NCBI RefSeq assembly: GCF_000757605.1
Contig: NZ_JQAK01000004.1
Location: forward strand, 208,063-272,062
Direction of reading: 5' to 3'
Length of the DNA: 64,000 nt
Origin: Candidatus Paracaedibacter symbiosus
Lineage (GTDB): Bacteria > Pseudomonadota > Alphaproteobacteria > Paracaedibacterales > Paracaedibacteraceae
In this document: in pieces, positions 44,412 to 53,217 of the stretch
Numbering within the stretch: the first letter of the stretch is position 1
Layout of the letters: each line of letters starts with the position of its first letter
Notes under the pieces: generated by a model
What the model saw: only the letters and a program-made list of their open reading frames with translations
The model's database searches: none
Told to the model about the DNA's origin: nothing
Program-made: the position numbers and the translations under genes

Positions 44412-45638
44412 TTAACAAAGTACCACTGTCTCATTTTTCTTTGGACGTATGAGGAGGAGCATTATTAAAGCAATAATCGCGACAATCATGGAACAAAGGA
44501 AAGACATTGATTCGCCAAAATAATCAGCAATTAAACCAGCACTACTATTGGAGATTAAGACTGAGCAAGCGCAGATCAAATAAAACATGCCAAAACCCGT
44601 CCCGCGCAAATCTTCAGGAACACTGTCAGCCACCAAGGACATAAACAAGCTTTGGGTGACAGCCATTTGGATACCACATAAAGCAACCCCAGCAAGGACA
44701 ATTTCAACGTTCCAGGCATAGGCTAACATCAAATCCCCGGCAATCAAGCAGCAAAAACCTAAAGCTAATACATTATAGCGACCAAACTTGTCAGATAAAC
44801 GACCAGCAGGATAGGAAAATAATGAATAGGTTGAGTTATAAATTAACAAAATAAGCGGCGTGTTTTTACTCGATAAACCAAAGTTTTGGTGCGCATGCAG
44901 CACCATAATCGCTTCGCCAAGCTGAGCAATTAGAAAAACGCCCACAACAATCATCAACATCCAGTAGGTACGACCTAAACGAGGGATATCAGAAAGATGG
45001 ATTGGCTTGCGGATTTGTTTATCTTTTGGGTGCATGTTTTGTTCTGGTTCACGAATCATAAAAGTCATGATAAGAACGGCAATCAGCGCAGGTATTGAGG
45101 CAAACCAGAAAACGAGTTGATAGTCATCATTGTTCCAGTACATTAATATCAAACCAAATAAAGCACCGAAAAATGATCCAGCCGTCCCAAGGCTAATGCG
45201 CAACCCATAACAAGCCCCACGAATGGGTTTAGGAGATAAGTCACCTACAAGGGCATCGCGAGGCGAGGCTTGAATCCCATTGCCGAGACGATCGAGGATT
45301 TTGGCGGCAACAACAGCATGAAAGGTGCTGAACATCGCCATGAGAGGTCTGCTAAATAGAGATAAAGTATAGCCAATAATAATAATGTATTTACGGCGCC
45401 TCAAATAGTCGCTAAACACCCCAGAAAGTAGCTTGGTCAGGAAGGAGAGTCCCTCAACAATTCCTTCTAAGATCCCGATCCAGCTGGTGGCAACCCCCAA
45501 GACAGATTTCATATAAACAGGAACAAGGCTTCGAATCATAACAGATGAAAGATTCACGAAAAAAACGGCAATACCAAGCCCCCAAATCGCTGTTGGGATG
45601 GAGGGCAGTTCTTGATTCTCGTTCTCTGAATTAGCCAT
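44412..45638 (-). CDS. MFS transporter
   Basis: This is 408 residues with about 12 TM segments. The N-terminal half has GLGIAVFFVNLSSVMIRSL, FLTKLLSGVFSDYLRRRKYI (motif A, RRRK), AAKILDRLGNGIQASPRDAL and SLGTAGSFFGALFGLIL; after a basic central loop comes AGRLSDKFGRYNVLALGF. The DRLGNGIQASPRDALVGDL segment marks a common MFS subgroup of unknown substrate. Start ATG 45638 after GAGAG. It is convergent with ubiG, monocistronic. Third MFS protein in the window. Confidence 0.88.
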   Translation of the reverse strand: MANSENENQELPSIPTAIWGLGIAVFFVNLSSVMIRSLVPVYMKSVLGVATSWIGILEGIVEGLSFLTKLLSGVFSDYLRRRKYIIIIGYTLSLFSRPLMAMFSTFHAVVAAKILDRLGNGIQASPRDALVGDLSPKPIRGACYGLRISLGTAGSFFGALFGLILMYWNNDDYQLVFWFASIPALIAVLIMTFMIREPEQNMHPKDKQIRKPIHLSDIPRLGRTYWMLMIVVGVFLIAQLGEAIMVLHAHQNFGLSSKNTPLILLIYNSTYSLFSYPAGRLSDKFGRYNVLALGFCCLIAGDLMLAYAWNVEIVLAGVALCGIQMAVTQSLFMSLVADSVPEDLRGTGFGMFYLICACSVLISNSSAGLIADYFGESMSFLCSMIVAIIALIMLLLIRPKKNETVVLC

Positions 45639-45641
45639 CAA

Positions 45642-46077
45642 CTCTCTCGGTTTTTAAATGTTGTTTATTGAGTTTTTTGAAGATAAGGTATGGGCGCGCG
45701 TGATTGGGAAAGAAGAAGAAAAGAAATAGAAAATGAGTAGGGATACCCTTCTCCTTCAGAAGATCTTTTGCCACGAAATATTGCCAATTTCTTTAAAAAA
45801 GTTTGCGGGAAGATAGTACCGCAAATTACGCCTAATTTATACCAGAACAATGCCTTTTAATCAGGTAGTTGTCAAGAATAATGATACGGGTATTTCTGGC
45901 TATTAAACTTATAAATTTTTAAGTATTTTGTCTTAATCTTAACGCCACAAATGAGTTACAGATTAAAAGGAGTGAGGAGAAATTTTCTTAAAGAGTTTTC
46001 TCATTGTTTTGATGTGTAGAATTTAGCGCCCCCCAGAAGGGCGCTTTCTACCTCTGTTGATGGGACAGTGGTCCACC
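45642..46077. other. intergenic region with a small GC hairpin
   Basis: AGCGCCC, CCCAGAA and GGGCGCT (about 46025-46045) form a hairpin followed by TTTCTACC on the + strand. It sits 30 bp after the stop of the minus-strand coiled-coil gene and might end its transcript, although there is no T-run in that direction. No gene is visible elsewhere in the stretch. Confidence 0.35.
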
Positions 46078-46422
46078 TTATTTTTTGAGCTCTATCTCTT
46101 TTTGAGCTATCTCTGTTTTGGCAAGCTTATCTTGCATCACCTTAAGCTTTCCTTCTAACTTGGCAATTTCAGCATCCTCTTTGCCACCTTTATTGGCTTT
46201 TGATATCTTTTCCTTATCTAGCTTAACCTGAAGTCTCGCGATCTGTTTTTTCATTTTGACTTCTTGTTTATGACGTAATTTGTCAGGAGACTTTTTTTCC
46301 ACTTTATCCAAATAAGATTCTAGATTTGTCACCTGCTTCTCAATGCGATTGACACTCGCATAAGCAATATTACCGCCCAAGAATACTATTAAAAGAATTC
46401 CTGCCAACAATTTCTTATTCAT
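46078..46422 (-). CDS. small exported coiled-coil protein, unknown function
   Basis: This is 114 residues. Start ATG 46422 has GAGAGGGAAT upstream. N-terminal signal peptide or anchor (KKLLAGILLIVFLGGNIAYA), then an almost entirely helical, Lys/Glu-rich coiled coil (VTNLESYLDKVEKK, MKKQIARLQVKLDKEK, EIAKLEGKLKVMQDKLAK). No conserved domain is recognised. It stands alone between an MFS gene and the pdh operon. Confidence 0.65.
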   Translation of the reverse strand: MNKKLLAGILLIVFLGGNIAYASVNRIEKQVTNLESYLDKVEKKSPDKLRHKQEVKMKKQIARLQVKLDKEKISKANKGGKEDAEIAKLEGKLKVMQDKLAKTEIAQKEIELKK

Positions 46423-46522
46423 ATTCCCTCTCCCATATCTTTGATGATGTATCAAACCATAAGATAGGACTCAATTCTTAATCAATGGTAAATTTATTTA
46501 AAATAAAGGGAGAATATTTAAT

Positions 46523-46551
46523 AAAAAATGGCTCTTACATAAGAGCCATTT
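46523..46551 (-). terminator. rho-independent terminator of pdhABC
   Basis: AAATGGCTCTTA and TAAGAGCCATTT (46526-46551) form a perfect 12-bp inverted repeat with a 2-nt centre, followed on the minus strand by a run of T (A-run at 46523-46528). It lies 25 bp after the pdhC stop. Confidence 0.8.
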
Positions 46552-46576
46552 CATAAAATGATAAGAGAAAGAAATC

Positions 46577-47821
46577 TTAAACAAGCAAACTTAATGGATC
46601 TTCGATAAGTTCCTTAAAGGCGACCAAGAAACGAGCTCCCACCGCACCATCAACCGCGCGGTGATCGGCAGACAGAGTACAACTCATCACGTTAGCAACT
46701 TTAATCTCCCCGTCTTTCACAACCGCGCGCTGCTCCCCTGCACCAACAGCTAGGATACAAGCTTGGGGGGGATTAATGATGGCACTAAACTGCTTAATAC
46801 CATACATTCCGAGATTGGAAATGGTAAAGCTACCGCCCTGATAGTCTTCCGGAGCAAGTTTGCTAGCACGCGCTCTTTCGGCCAACACCTTCACTTCACC
46901 AGAAATGTCTTTCAAAGATTTAAGATTGGCTGAGCGCACCACAGGGGTCACAAGACCCCCATCAATCGCAACTGCCACACTAATATCAGCTGCCTCAAAC
47001 TGACGGATAACGGTATCCATCCAAGCAACGTTGGCTTCGGGCACTTTAATTAAAGCCAAAGCACACGCTCGAACAATAAAGTCATTGACTGAGAGTTTGC
47101 CAGCCTCAAGCCTTTGGTTGACTTCTGTCCGTAACTTTAATAACGCATCCAGTTCGCAATCTATATTTAAATAGAAATGCGGCACTTGTTGTTTAGATTC
47201 AGTTAACCGACGAGCAATGACTTTGCGCATATTATTTAATGGCAAATCTGCATAACCCGCCTCACCATAAACAACCCCTTGAGTTGCTGCAGCTGATTTC
47301 TTAGGTGCTATAGCAGCTGCTTCCACATCTGTTTTGACAATCCGTCCGTGAGGACCTGATCCCGCCACTAACTTAAGATCAACATTATGTTGGTCGGCCA
47401 GGCGACGCGCCAGTGGGCTTGCAAACAAGCGGTCACCAGATGCTGTTGCCGCCCCACCACTTTGAGCAGCAACTGCAGTCACTATTGTTAGATCTGGGGT
47501 AGGCGCGGCTGTCTGTTGGGGAGAAGTAGAATTTTCTCCTGCCGCACTAACAAGCGCGTCAATACTAGAGGCATCTTCCCCTTCTTCCAGCAATACAGCG
47601 ATGAGGCTGTTCACCTTGACGTTTTCTGTGCCGGCTGCCACCACGATTTTGACAAGCGTTCCTTCATCAACGGCTTCCACTTCCATTGTGGCTTTATCGG
47701 TTTCAATTTCTGCTAAAACTTGACCTGCTTTTACGGTATCACCTTCCAACTTTAACCAACGAACAAGGTTCCCTTCGGTCATAGTTGGACTTAAGGCAGG
47801 CATCAAAATTTTTACTGGCAT
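46577..47821 (-). CDS. pdhC: pyruvate dehydrogenase complex E2, dihydrolipoamide acetyltransferase
   Basis: This is 414 residues. One N-terminal lipoyl domain ([20 protein letters not shown] with the lipoyl Lys in [16 protein letters not shown]), an Ala/Thr-rich linker, a peripheral-subunit-binding domain ([33 protein letters not shown]) and the catalytic acetyltransferase core ([40 protein letters not shown], active site [17 protein letters not shown]). It starts 11 bp after pdhB. Third gene of the operon; E3 (lipoamide dehydrogenase) is not in the window. Confidence 0.96.
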   Translation of the reverse strand: MPVKILMPALSPTMTEGNLVRWLKLEGDTVKAGQVLAEIETDKATMEVEAVDEGTLVKIVVAAGTENVKVNSLIAVLLEEGEDASSIDALVSAAGENSTSPQQTAAPTPDLTIVTAVAAQSGGAATASGDRLFASPLARRLADQHNVDLKLVAGSGPHGRIVKTDVEAAAIAPKKSAAATQGVVYGEAGYADLPLNNMRKVIARRLTESKQQVPHFYLNIDCELDALLKLRTEVNQRLEAGKLSVNDFIVRACALALIKVPEANVAWMDTVIRQFEAADISVAVAIDGGLVTPVVRSANLKSLKDISGEVKVLAERARASKLAPEDYQGGSFTISNLGMYGIKQFSAIINPPQACILAVGAGEQRAVVKDGEIKVANVMSCTLSADHRAVDGAVGARFLVAFKELIEDPLSLLV

Positions 47822-47832
47822 TAAGAGATTCC

Positions 47833-48819
47833 TTACAGTTTATAGCAGGCAGCCTGAGCTGCTTTAATGATTTTCTCTACATTAGGGAGTGCTAGCTTTT
47901 CCAAATTTGCGGCATAAGGCAATGGCACATCTTCGGAAGCCACACGAATGGGCGGTGCATCTAGATAATCAAAGGCCTCTTCACAAACCATCGTGGCAAG
48001 CTCGGAGCCTACACCCGCAAATGGCCAACCTTCTTCAACGCTGATCAGACGATTGGTTTTCATCACTGATTTCACAATAGTGTCCTTATCAAGCGGCCGA
48101 ATAGTGCGAAGGTCAATTATTTCGGCGTCAATACCAAGTTTTGCCAATTCTTCAGCCGCCTCAAGGGCCATTCCCACGGTGATAGAGAACGCTGTAATTG
48201 TCACATCACGCCCTTCACGCACAATCGCAGCCTTGCCGATGGGCACAAGGTAATCGTCATCTTTAGGCACCTCGAAAGAACGCCCATACATCAATTCATT
48301 TTCTAGGAAAATCACGGGGTTGGGATCCCGAATCGCGGACTTTAATAGCCCCTTAGCGTCAGCTGCTGAATAAGGAGAAACAACTTTTAAGCCTGGGCAA
48401 TGCCCATACCAACTGGCATAACATTGGGAATGCTGCGCGCCAACGCGAGAAGCGGCGCCGTTGGGGCCTCGAAAAACGATAGGGCACCCCATTTGACCAC
48501 CTGACATATAAAGCGTCTTAGCAGCGGAGTTAATGATATGATCAATAGCCTGCATGGAAAAGTTGAATGTCATAAATTCAACAATCGGCCGTAACCCCAA
48601 AAAGCCTGCCCCTACGGCAAGACCAGCAAAACCATGTTCGGTAATCGGTGTGTCAATGACACGCTTATCACCAAACTCATCCAGCAACCCTTGGCTAACC
48701 TTATAAGCCCCTTGGTATTCGGCTACTTCTTCGCCCATTAAAAGAACAGAAGTGTCTCGGCGCATTTCTTCGGCCATCGCATCCCGCAAGGCTTCACGAA
48801 CAGTCATTGTTTGTGTCAT
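47833..48819 (-). CDS. pdhB: pyruvate dehydrogenase E1 component, beta subunit
   Basis: This is 328 residues. Motifs: [110 protein letters not shown] and [10 protein letters not shown]. Unlike many free-living alphaproteobacteria it has no N-terminal lipoyl domain, matching the short rickettsial form. It lies 15 bp after pdhA and 11 bp before pdhC. Confidence 0.96.
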   Translation of the reverse strand: MTQTMTVREALRDAMAEEMRRDTSVLLMGEEVAEYQGAYKVSQGLLDEFGDKRVIDTPITEHGFAGLAVGAGFLGLRPIVEFMTFNFSMQAIDHIINSAAKTLYMSGGQMGCPIVFRGPNGAASRVGAQHSQCYASWYGHCPGLKVVSPYSAADAKGLLKSAIRDPNPVIFLENELMYGRSFEVPKDDDYLVPIGKAAIVREGRDVTITAFSITVGMALEAAEELAKLGIDAEIIDLRTIRPLDKDTIVKSVMKTNRLISVEEGWPFAGVGSELATMVCEEAFDYLDAPPIRVASEDVPLPYAANLEKLALPNVEKIIKAAQAACYKL

Positions 48820-48834
48820 TATATGTGTCCTCTT

Positions 48835-49854
48835 TTATGCGTCAATCAACACATCAGTGTACAATTCACCAATTTCTGGCTCAGGTGACGTTTGAGCAAA
48901 CTCAGCAGCTTCTTGTACCATTGCCTTAATTTTCTTATCAATGGCTTTAAAACCCTCGTCATCTACTATCTTATTGGTCTCGAGGAATCCACGTATTTTT
49001 TCAATGGGATCATGCTGTTCACGGATCGTCTCCACTTCTTCCTTGGACCGATATTTAGCGGGATCTGACATAGAGTGGCCCCGATATCGATAGGTTTTGA
49101 TGTGCAACAATGTCGGACCTTTGCCTGACCGCGCATGCTCCACCGCCCATTCTCCTGCCTCGCGTACAGCAAACAGATCCATCCCATCGACAACTCTGCC
49201 CGGGATATCATAAGCCTCCCCACGGCGATAGAAATCAACATTGGCTGAAGCACGTTTTGTGGATGTTCCCATGCCATATTGGTTGTCTTCTACGATGAAT
49301 ACAACGGGGAGTTTCCACAAAGATGCCATATTAAAAGCCTCATAGACTTGGCCCTGATTTATCGCTCCATCGCCCATATAAGCAAGGCTGACACCCCCAT
49401 CTTGCTTGTATTTATGGGCAAAGGCCATTCCTGCACCAATAGGGATTTGCGCTCCCACAATACCATGACCACCAAAGAAGTTTTTCTCGCGGCTAAACAT
49501 GTGCATGGAGCCACCTTTTCCTTTGGAATAGCCCCCACTGCGTCCAGTCAATTCTGCCATCACCCCTTTGGGGTCCATATCACAGGCCAGCATATGACCA
49601 TGATCGCGATAACTAGTGACAACGGTGTCCGTTGATTTAAGAGCAGATTGCAACCCAACAACAACGGCTTCTTGACCAATATATAAGTGACAGAAGCCGC
49701 CAATCAGCCCCATCCCATAAAGTTGGCCTGCTTTTTCTTCAAAGCGGCGAATTAACAACATGCTCTCATAAGCATGAATAAGCTGGTCTGTTGAGTAATA
49801 GTTATTGATAGCCTCTTCGCTACCAACAGATTTTTTAGTCATTATATTCGTCAT
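48835..49854 (-). CDS. pdhA: pyruvate dehydrogenase E1 component, alpha subunit
   Basis: This is 339 residues; a thiamine-diphosphate enzyme decarboxylating pyruvate. Motifs: YESMLLIRRFEEKAGQLYGM, GFCHLYIGQEAVVVGL, DTVVTSYRDHGHMLACD, GSMHMFSREKNFFGGHGIVG, the ThDP motif GDGAINQGQVYEAFNMASLW and IVEDNQYGMGTSTKRA, then the phosphorylation-loop equivalent YRYRGHSMSDPAKYRSKEE. Start ATG 49854 or ATG 49842; neither has a strong ribosome site. First gene of pdhA-pdhB-pdhC. Confidence 0.96.
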   Translation of the reverse strand: MTNIMTKKSVGSEEAINNYYSTDQLIHAYESMLLIRRFEEKAGQLYGMGLIGGFCHLYIGQEAVVVGLQSALKSTDTVVTSYRDHGHMLACDMDPKGVMAELTGRSGGYSKGKGGSMHMFSREKNFFGGHGIVGAQIPIGAGMAFAHKYKQDGGVSLAYMGDGAINQGQVYEAFNMASLWKLPVVFIVEDNQYGMGTSTKRASANVDFYRRGEAYDIPGRVVDGMDLFAVREAGEWAVEHARSGKGPTLLHIKTYRYRGHSMSDPAKYRSKEEVETIREQHDPIEKIRGFLETNKIVDDEGFKAIDKKIKAMVQEAAEFAQTSPEPEIGELYTDVLIDA

Positions 49855-50035
49855 TATATAAGTGCACCTATCGCGAAATGTTCGAGAGATCTTTCTACTT
49901 TCCTACCCTGATTTTACCAAATATGCAATTCTCCTGTTTGTTTAATAAGAGGTTAATGTTCAGAAATTTACGAAAAATCAAGTAAATAGGGTTACTCTTA
50001 TGGGTAGTATTTAAATAGAAAAAGGACTGCCTATC

Positions 50036-50707
50036 ATGAAAAAACACCTCTTTTTGGCCTCTATCCCCTTGCTGATGAGTACCAGTTTTGCTGAGCCAAT
50101 GGCTGTGGGGGCTGAACAAATGAGGCAACCTTCACAAATGGGGGCGCAGAATATGGAGAGAAAACCACGGCCAGGTGAAGTTATCCCGACTGTGCAAGAA
50201 GCAACTTTCAGATTAGAAAGCTTAAAGAAATTAACCTGGGTTTTGCAACATCGAATTGCTACCCTCCAAGATTGGAACAAAAAAACTCTTTTCCAAAATA
50301 ATGCATTTATTATCATAGAAACACTCCAAAAAATTTATGCTAAATCAGGCCTAAAATCGCGAGCATTAGCAAATTCCCCAGAGGCCCGGGTAGACCAGTG
50401 GGAACAAGAAGGTTACATCAACACCGCAAACGTTATCCATCAACTTAATATGGGCACTTGCAAAGCAGTTATCGAACAGGCAATCCAAAGCTACAAAGTA
50501 AGAGCCAGGGGCATTAAAGGGTTAATGTGGAAAAATAAAAAAGCAGCTCAAACACTTATTGGCCAATTGGAAGACGCCTGCAAACAAGCCAACAATCGCC
50601 TTTTACTCCTCCAAAATAACCCGCAAGTCCTGAGCAATGCTCTTAAGTTCAATGCCCTCTATAGTGAATTGAGAGCACTTCTCAACTCGGGAGGAAAAAC
50701 AAAATAA
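50036..50707 (+). CDS. secreted protein of unknown function
   Basis: This is 223 residues. Signal peptide MKKHLFLASIPLLMSTSFA, cleavage near SFAEP. A Met/Gln/Pro-rich linker (AEQMRQPSQMGAQNMERKP) leads to a helical domain (FRLESLKKLTWVLQHRIATL, VIEQAIQSYKVRARGIKGL, LIGQLEDACKQANNRLLLL). Two Cys could form one disulfide, consistent with dsbA in the window. No family is recognised. It lies divergent from the pdh operon and upstream of tRNA-Glu. Confidence 0.65.
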   Translation: MKKHLFLASIPLLMSTSFAEPMAVGAEQMRQPSQMGAQNMERKPRPGEVIPTVQEATFRLESLKKLTWVLQHRIATLQDWNKKTLFQNNAFIIIETLQKIYAKSGLKSRALANSPEARVDQWEQEGYINTANVIHQLNMGTCKAVIEQAIQSYKVRARGIKGLMWKNKKAAQTLIGQLEDACKQANNRLLLLQNNPQVLSNALKFNALYSELRALLNSGGKTK

Positions 50708-50736
50708 GGAGATTATTTATTCATAATAAATAACCC

Positions 50737-50765
50737 TTGCAGTTGCATAGGTTTGCTTTTATAGT
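50737..50765 (+). promoter_or_regulatory. promoter of tRNA-Glu
   Basis: TTGCAG (50737-50742), a 17-bp spacer and TATAGT (50760-50765), 13 bp before the tRNA 5' end. Good match to a sigma70 promoter at the expected distance. Confidence 0.6.
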
Positions 50766-50778
50766 CATGGTGTCTGAT

Positions 50779-50854
50779 GTCCCCATCGTCTAGAGGCCTA
50801 GGACACCACCCTCTCATGGTGGGAACACGGGTTCGAATCCCGTTGGGGATACCA
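50779..50854 (+). tRNA. tRNA-Glu (anticodon CTC)
   Basis: This is a 76-nt cloverleaf: acceptor GTCCCCA/TGGGGAT (first pair G-U), D-arm TCGTCTAGAGGCCTAGGA, anticodon stem CCACC/GGTGG with loop CTCTCAT-like and anticodon CTC, T-arm ACGGGTTCGAATCCCGT, discriminator A and encoded CCA. The Glu-tRNA synthetase/GatCAB pathway of this organism uses such tRNAs. Confidence 0.94.
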
Positions 50855-51064
50855 TATTTTATGGAAAAGACTTTATTAGTTAGTATTAGTATTATGCCTC
50901 GTTGTTGAAAGTCAGTAAGTTTGTTCGAGTATTTCTTTTCATGCTTTAACCGAGTTTTAACAACCTGTCGCCCTATAATCATGAGGAGTGATACGGTTGC
51001 GTAACGGTTGATGCGTTATAAACGCTAAATTGTCAGCGCGTCGTAGCATGTTTAGGAGGAAATT

Positions 51065-51355
51065 GTGAACAAGAAACTTTATGTAAGTAACCTACCATTT
51101 GGCTTAACCAGTGAAAGCCTCAATGATCTATTTCAAAACTACGGTGCTGTTTTATCTGCAAAGATTATTACAGATCGTGATACCGGTCGCAGCAAGGGAT
51201 TCGGTTTCGTTGAAATGGAAACTGAAGATCAAGCTCATGAAGCGATTGACAAATTAAACGGTCAAGAAGTTCAAGGTCGCACCATCACTGTAGCAGTTGC
51301 AAAACCGCAAACAGAACAACGCGCACCACGTCCAGCACGTCGCTTCGAACGTTAG
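51065..51355 (+). CDS. RRM-domain RNA-binding protein (cold-inducible Rbp type)
   Basis: This is 96 residues: a single RNA-recognition motif and a short basic tail. RNP2 is KLYVSNLPFGL at the N-terminus and RNP1 is RSKGFGFVEMET (about residues 43-54); the C-terminus APRPARRFER is Arg/Pro-rich. GTG 51065 is preceded by a strong AGGAGG. Similar small glycine-poor RRM proteins occur in many alphaproteobacteria and act as RNA chaperones; that role is by family. Confidence 0.92.
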   Translation: MNKKLYVSNLPFGLTSESLNDLFQNYGAVLSAKIITDRDTGRSKGFGFVEMETEDQAHEAIDKLNGQEVQGRTITVAVAKPQTEQRAPRPARRFER

Positions 51356-51605
51356 TTTTCAGGTTCTCTTGAACGTTTGTAGTTGCGTGTGATTCAGAGC
51401 CGTTTTTAATTAAAGATCATTTCAAATTTTGCAACAGTAATTTATTTACTTTAGAAAATTTGAAAGGATTTATAGATAAAAAAGGTCAAAAATAAGCGCC
51501 TCTCATCAAACATTCAAGAGAACTAGTCTCCCCCTTTTCTATGCCTGCTGTCTGTGACTCGACAGTTTATCTCTAAAATGTTTTTCACCTTCAGCACTGA
51601 ACAGT

Positions 51606-51768
51606 TGCCTTCTGTGCATTTCATTCACGCAAAGATGTTTTTGAGACATTTTTAGCTGAAAATGATGCCAAATTTCGATGTCGTGTTTATCTACTTCGAG
51701 AAATTTGGGGAAATTTGCAAGCAAATAGGGCCAAAATGAATTTGGGGAAATGAGGGGCACAGAGCCTA
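51606..51768. repeat. full-length 163-bp inverted-repeat (MITE-like) element, copy B
   Basis: The interior is nearly identical to copy A at 21166-21329 (TTTTTGAGACATTTTTAGCT, CCAAATTTCGATGTCG, CTACTTCGAGAAATTTGG, AAATTTGCAAGCAAATA). The right end GGGGCACAGAGCCTA is conserved; the left end (GCCTTCTGTGCATTTCATTC) is more degenerate. It lies 83 bp before waaC. The minus strand again reads NSFWPYLLANFPKFLEVDK. Confidence 0.85.
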
Positions 51769-51850
51769 ACACTTGACAGCTAAAAAGAGTAAAACTAGAG
51801 TTCGCATGAGCCTATTTTTAGTTGAGACCAGGATGACCAGAAGGAAAAAG

Positions 51851-52864
51851 ATGATAAAGAGAATTCTTATTGTAAAAGTTACTTCTCTGGGAGATGTGAT
51901 AGAGGCACAACCAGTTGTTTCTGATCTTCACCGTGCTTTTCCTGGCATTAAGGTTGATTGGGCTGTAGATAGTGCATTTGCAGATATTGTTAGATGGAAT
52001 ACTGGGGTGGATCGGGTACTGGATGCTCCGCTTCGCCGTTTCAAAAAAACTCGTAACTGGTCGGACTTTCAAAAAATCTGTGGGTCCGTCGCGACGTTAC
52101 GCGAAGAATTTTACGAGGTCGTTATTGACATACATGGCGTTTATAAAAGCGCGATTATTTCTTTCCTGCCCCGCTCTCAGCGTCGTTTTGGTTATCCCCC
52201 CTCCCATTTAGGTGAACGGGGCGCCAGATTTGCCTATACGCATTATTTCGATAAACCATGCAGCTCTGTTAATGCATGGCATGGAATGCGCCTCAGTGTT
52301 GCTCAAGCATTAGGCTACTCAGTCGATTACTCCCCGCATTATGGTCTAACCATCCCTGGATCAGTGAAGTGTATCAGCCTAGAAAACTCAAAACCCATTG
52401 CTATGCTGTTTCACGCAACTTCCAAAGACATTAAAAAGTGGCCGTCTGATCGATGGATTACTTTTGGTCAAAAACTCACCGCACAGGGTTTTCGCGTCCT
52501 ATTACCATGGAACTCGCCCCAAGAATATGCAGAAGCAGTAGAGATTGTAGCTGGTGTGCCTGGCGCTGAAATATTACCACAACTCACGCTCACTGAATGC
52601 GCTCAACTTATTGGCGTATCTGCGTTGGTGGTTGGTATGGATACAGGCCTCGTCCATCTTGCCCATGCCTTAGAGAAACCAACAGTGATGATTTTTACGG
52701 TCACCTCGCGCCCCCATTTTGGCATTGAGCTACCAGGGCGTTCAATTTCTGTAGGCGATGAAGATGTCGTCCCAACTGTTGAAGAGGTATGGGATGCCAC
52801 AAAAAACGTATTACCTCAAAGAAATGCAATCACTTATGAATCTCTGGAGGCAAGTGGCAGTTAA
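51851..52864 (+). CDS. waaC: lipopolysaccharide heptosyltransferase I
   Basis: This is 337 residues, GT9 family; it adds the first heptose to Kdo2-lipid A at the cytoplasmic face of the inner membrane. Motifs: RILIVKVTSLGDVIEAQPVV, PGIKVDWAVDSAFADIV, YEVVIDIHGVYKSAII, AMLFHATSKDIKKWPSDRWI (acceptor/nucleotide loop) and LVVGMDTGLVHLAHALEKPT. Start ATG 51851 with AAGGA upstream; the frame is open to 51773 but that part runs into the repeat. hldE, which makes the heptose donor, is 350 bp downstream on the other strand. Confidence 0.93.
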   Translation: MIKRILIVKVTSLGDVIEAQPVVSDLHRAFPGIKVDWAVDSAFADIVRWNTGVDRVLDAPLRRFKKTRNWSDFQKICGSVATLREEFYEVVIDIHGVYKSAIISFLPRSQRRFGYPPSHLGERGARFAYTHYFDKPCSSVNAWHGMRLSVAQALGYSVDYSPHYGLTIPGSVKCISLENSKPIAMLFHATSKDIKKWPSDRWITFGQKLTAQGFRVLLPWNSPQEYAEAVEIVAGVPGAEILPQLTLTECAQLIGVSALVVGMDTGLVHLAHALEKPTVMIFTVTSRPHFGIELPGRSISVGDEDVVPTVEEVWDATKNVLPQRNAITYESLEASGS

Positions 52865-53217
52865 TTCATGCATTTAAGACCTAGATTTATGCCCGTTGGC
52901 AAAGGCTTGTAATGGCGCAAATAGTGCATCATTTTCTGTCCTTAGCTCAAGCTCAAACGCCTGTTAATTTACGGCTTTAAAGTACATTGACTCTTATCAG
53001 TCTCCTCATTTTTGCGGAAAAGAGAGGCCTGTAACTTGAATATCCTGACTGTCTTTAAAGGCTTGCAACACGGCTTTTACATTTAATAGCGTTAGGTTAA
53101 ACCTACTACCTAAGGGTGGGTTTTCACTTACAAAACTCATATCCATCGTAATTCAAAATTCGTTCAACCCTCATATTTAAAATTATTAGATCTCGAATCC
53201 CGGCGGGCATAATAACC
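52865..53217. other. intergenic with a possible 46-codon minus-strand ORF (53006-53146)
   Basis: Between convergent waaC and hldE. On the minus strand ATG 53146 opens a 46-aa frame (MDMSFVSENPPLGSRFNLTL, LNVKAVLQAFKDSQDIQVTG) ending at TGA 53006-53008. No ribosome site or family is recognised; it may be a gene fragment. Otherwise nothing seen. Confidence 0.3.

Noticed and set aside
45665..45850. 61-codon minus-strand frame upstream of the MFS gene
   Set aside because: No ribosome site, no domain, and a composition like the surrounding spacer.
51539..51772. 77-codon minus-strand frame across repeat copy B
   Set aside because: It consists almost wholly of the repeat element; no ribosome site; reported as repeat instead.
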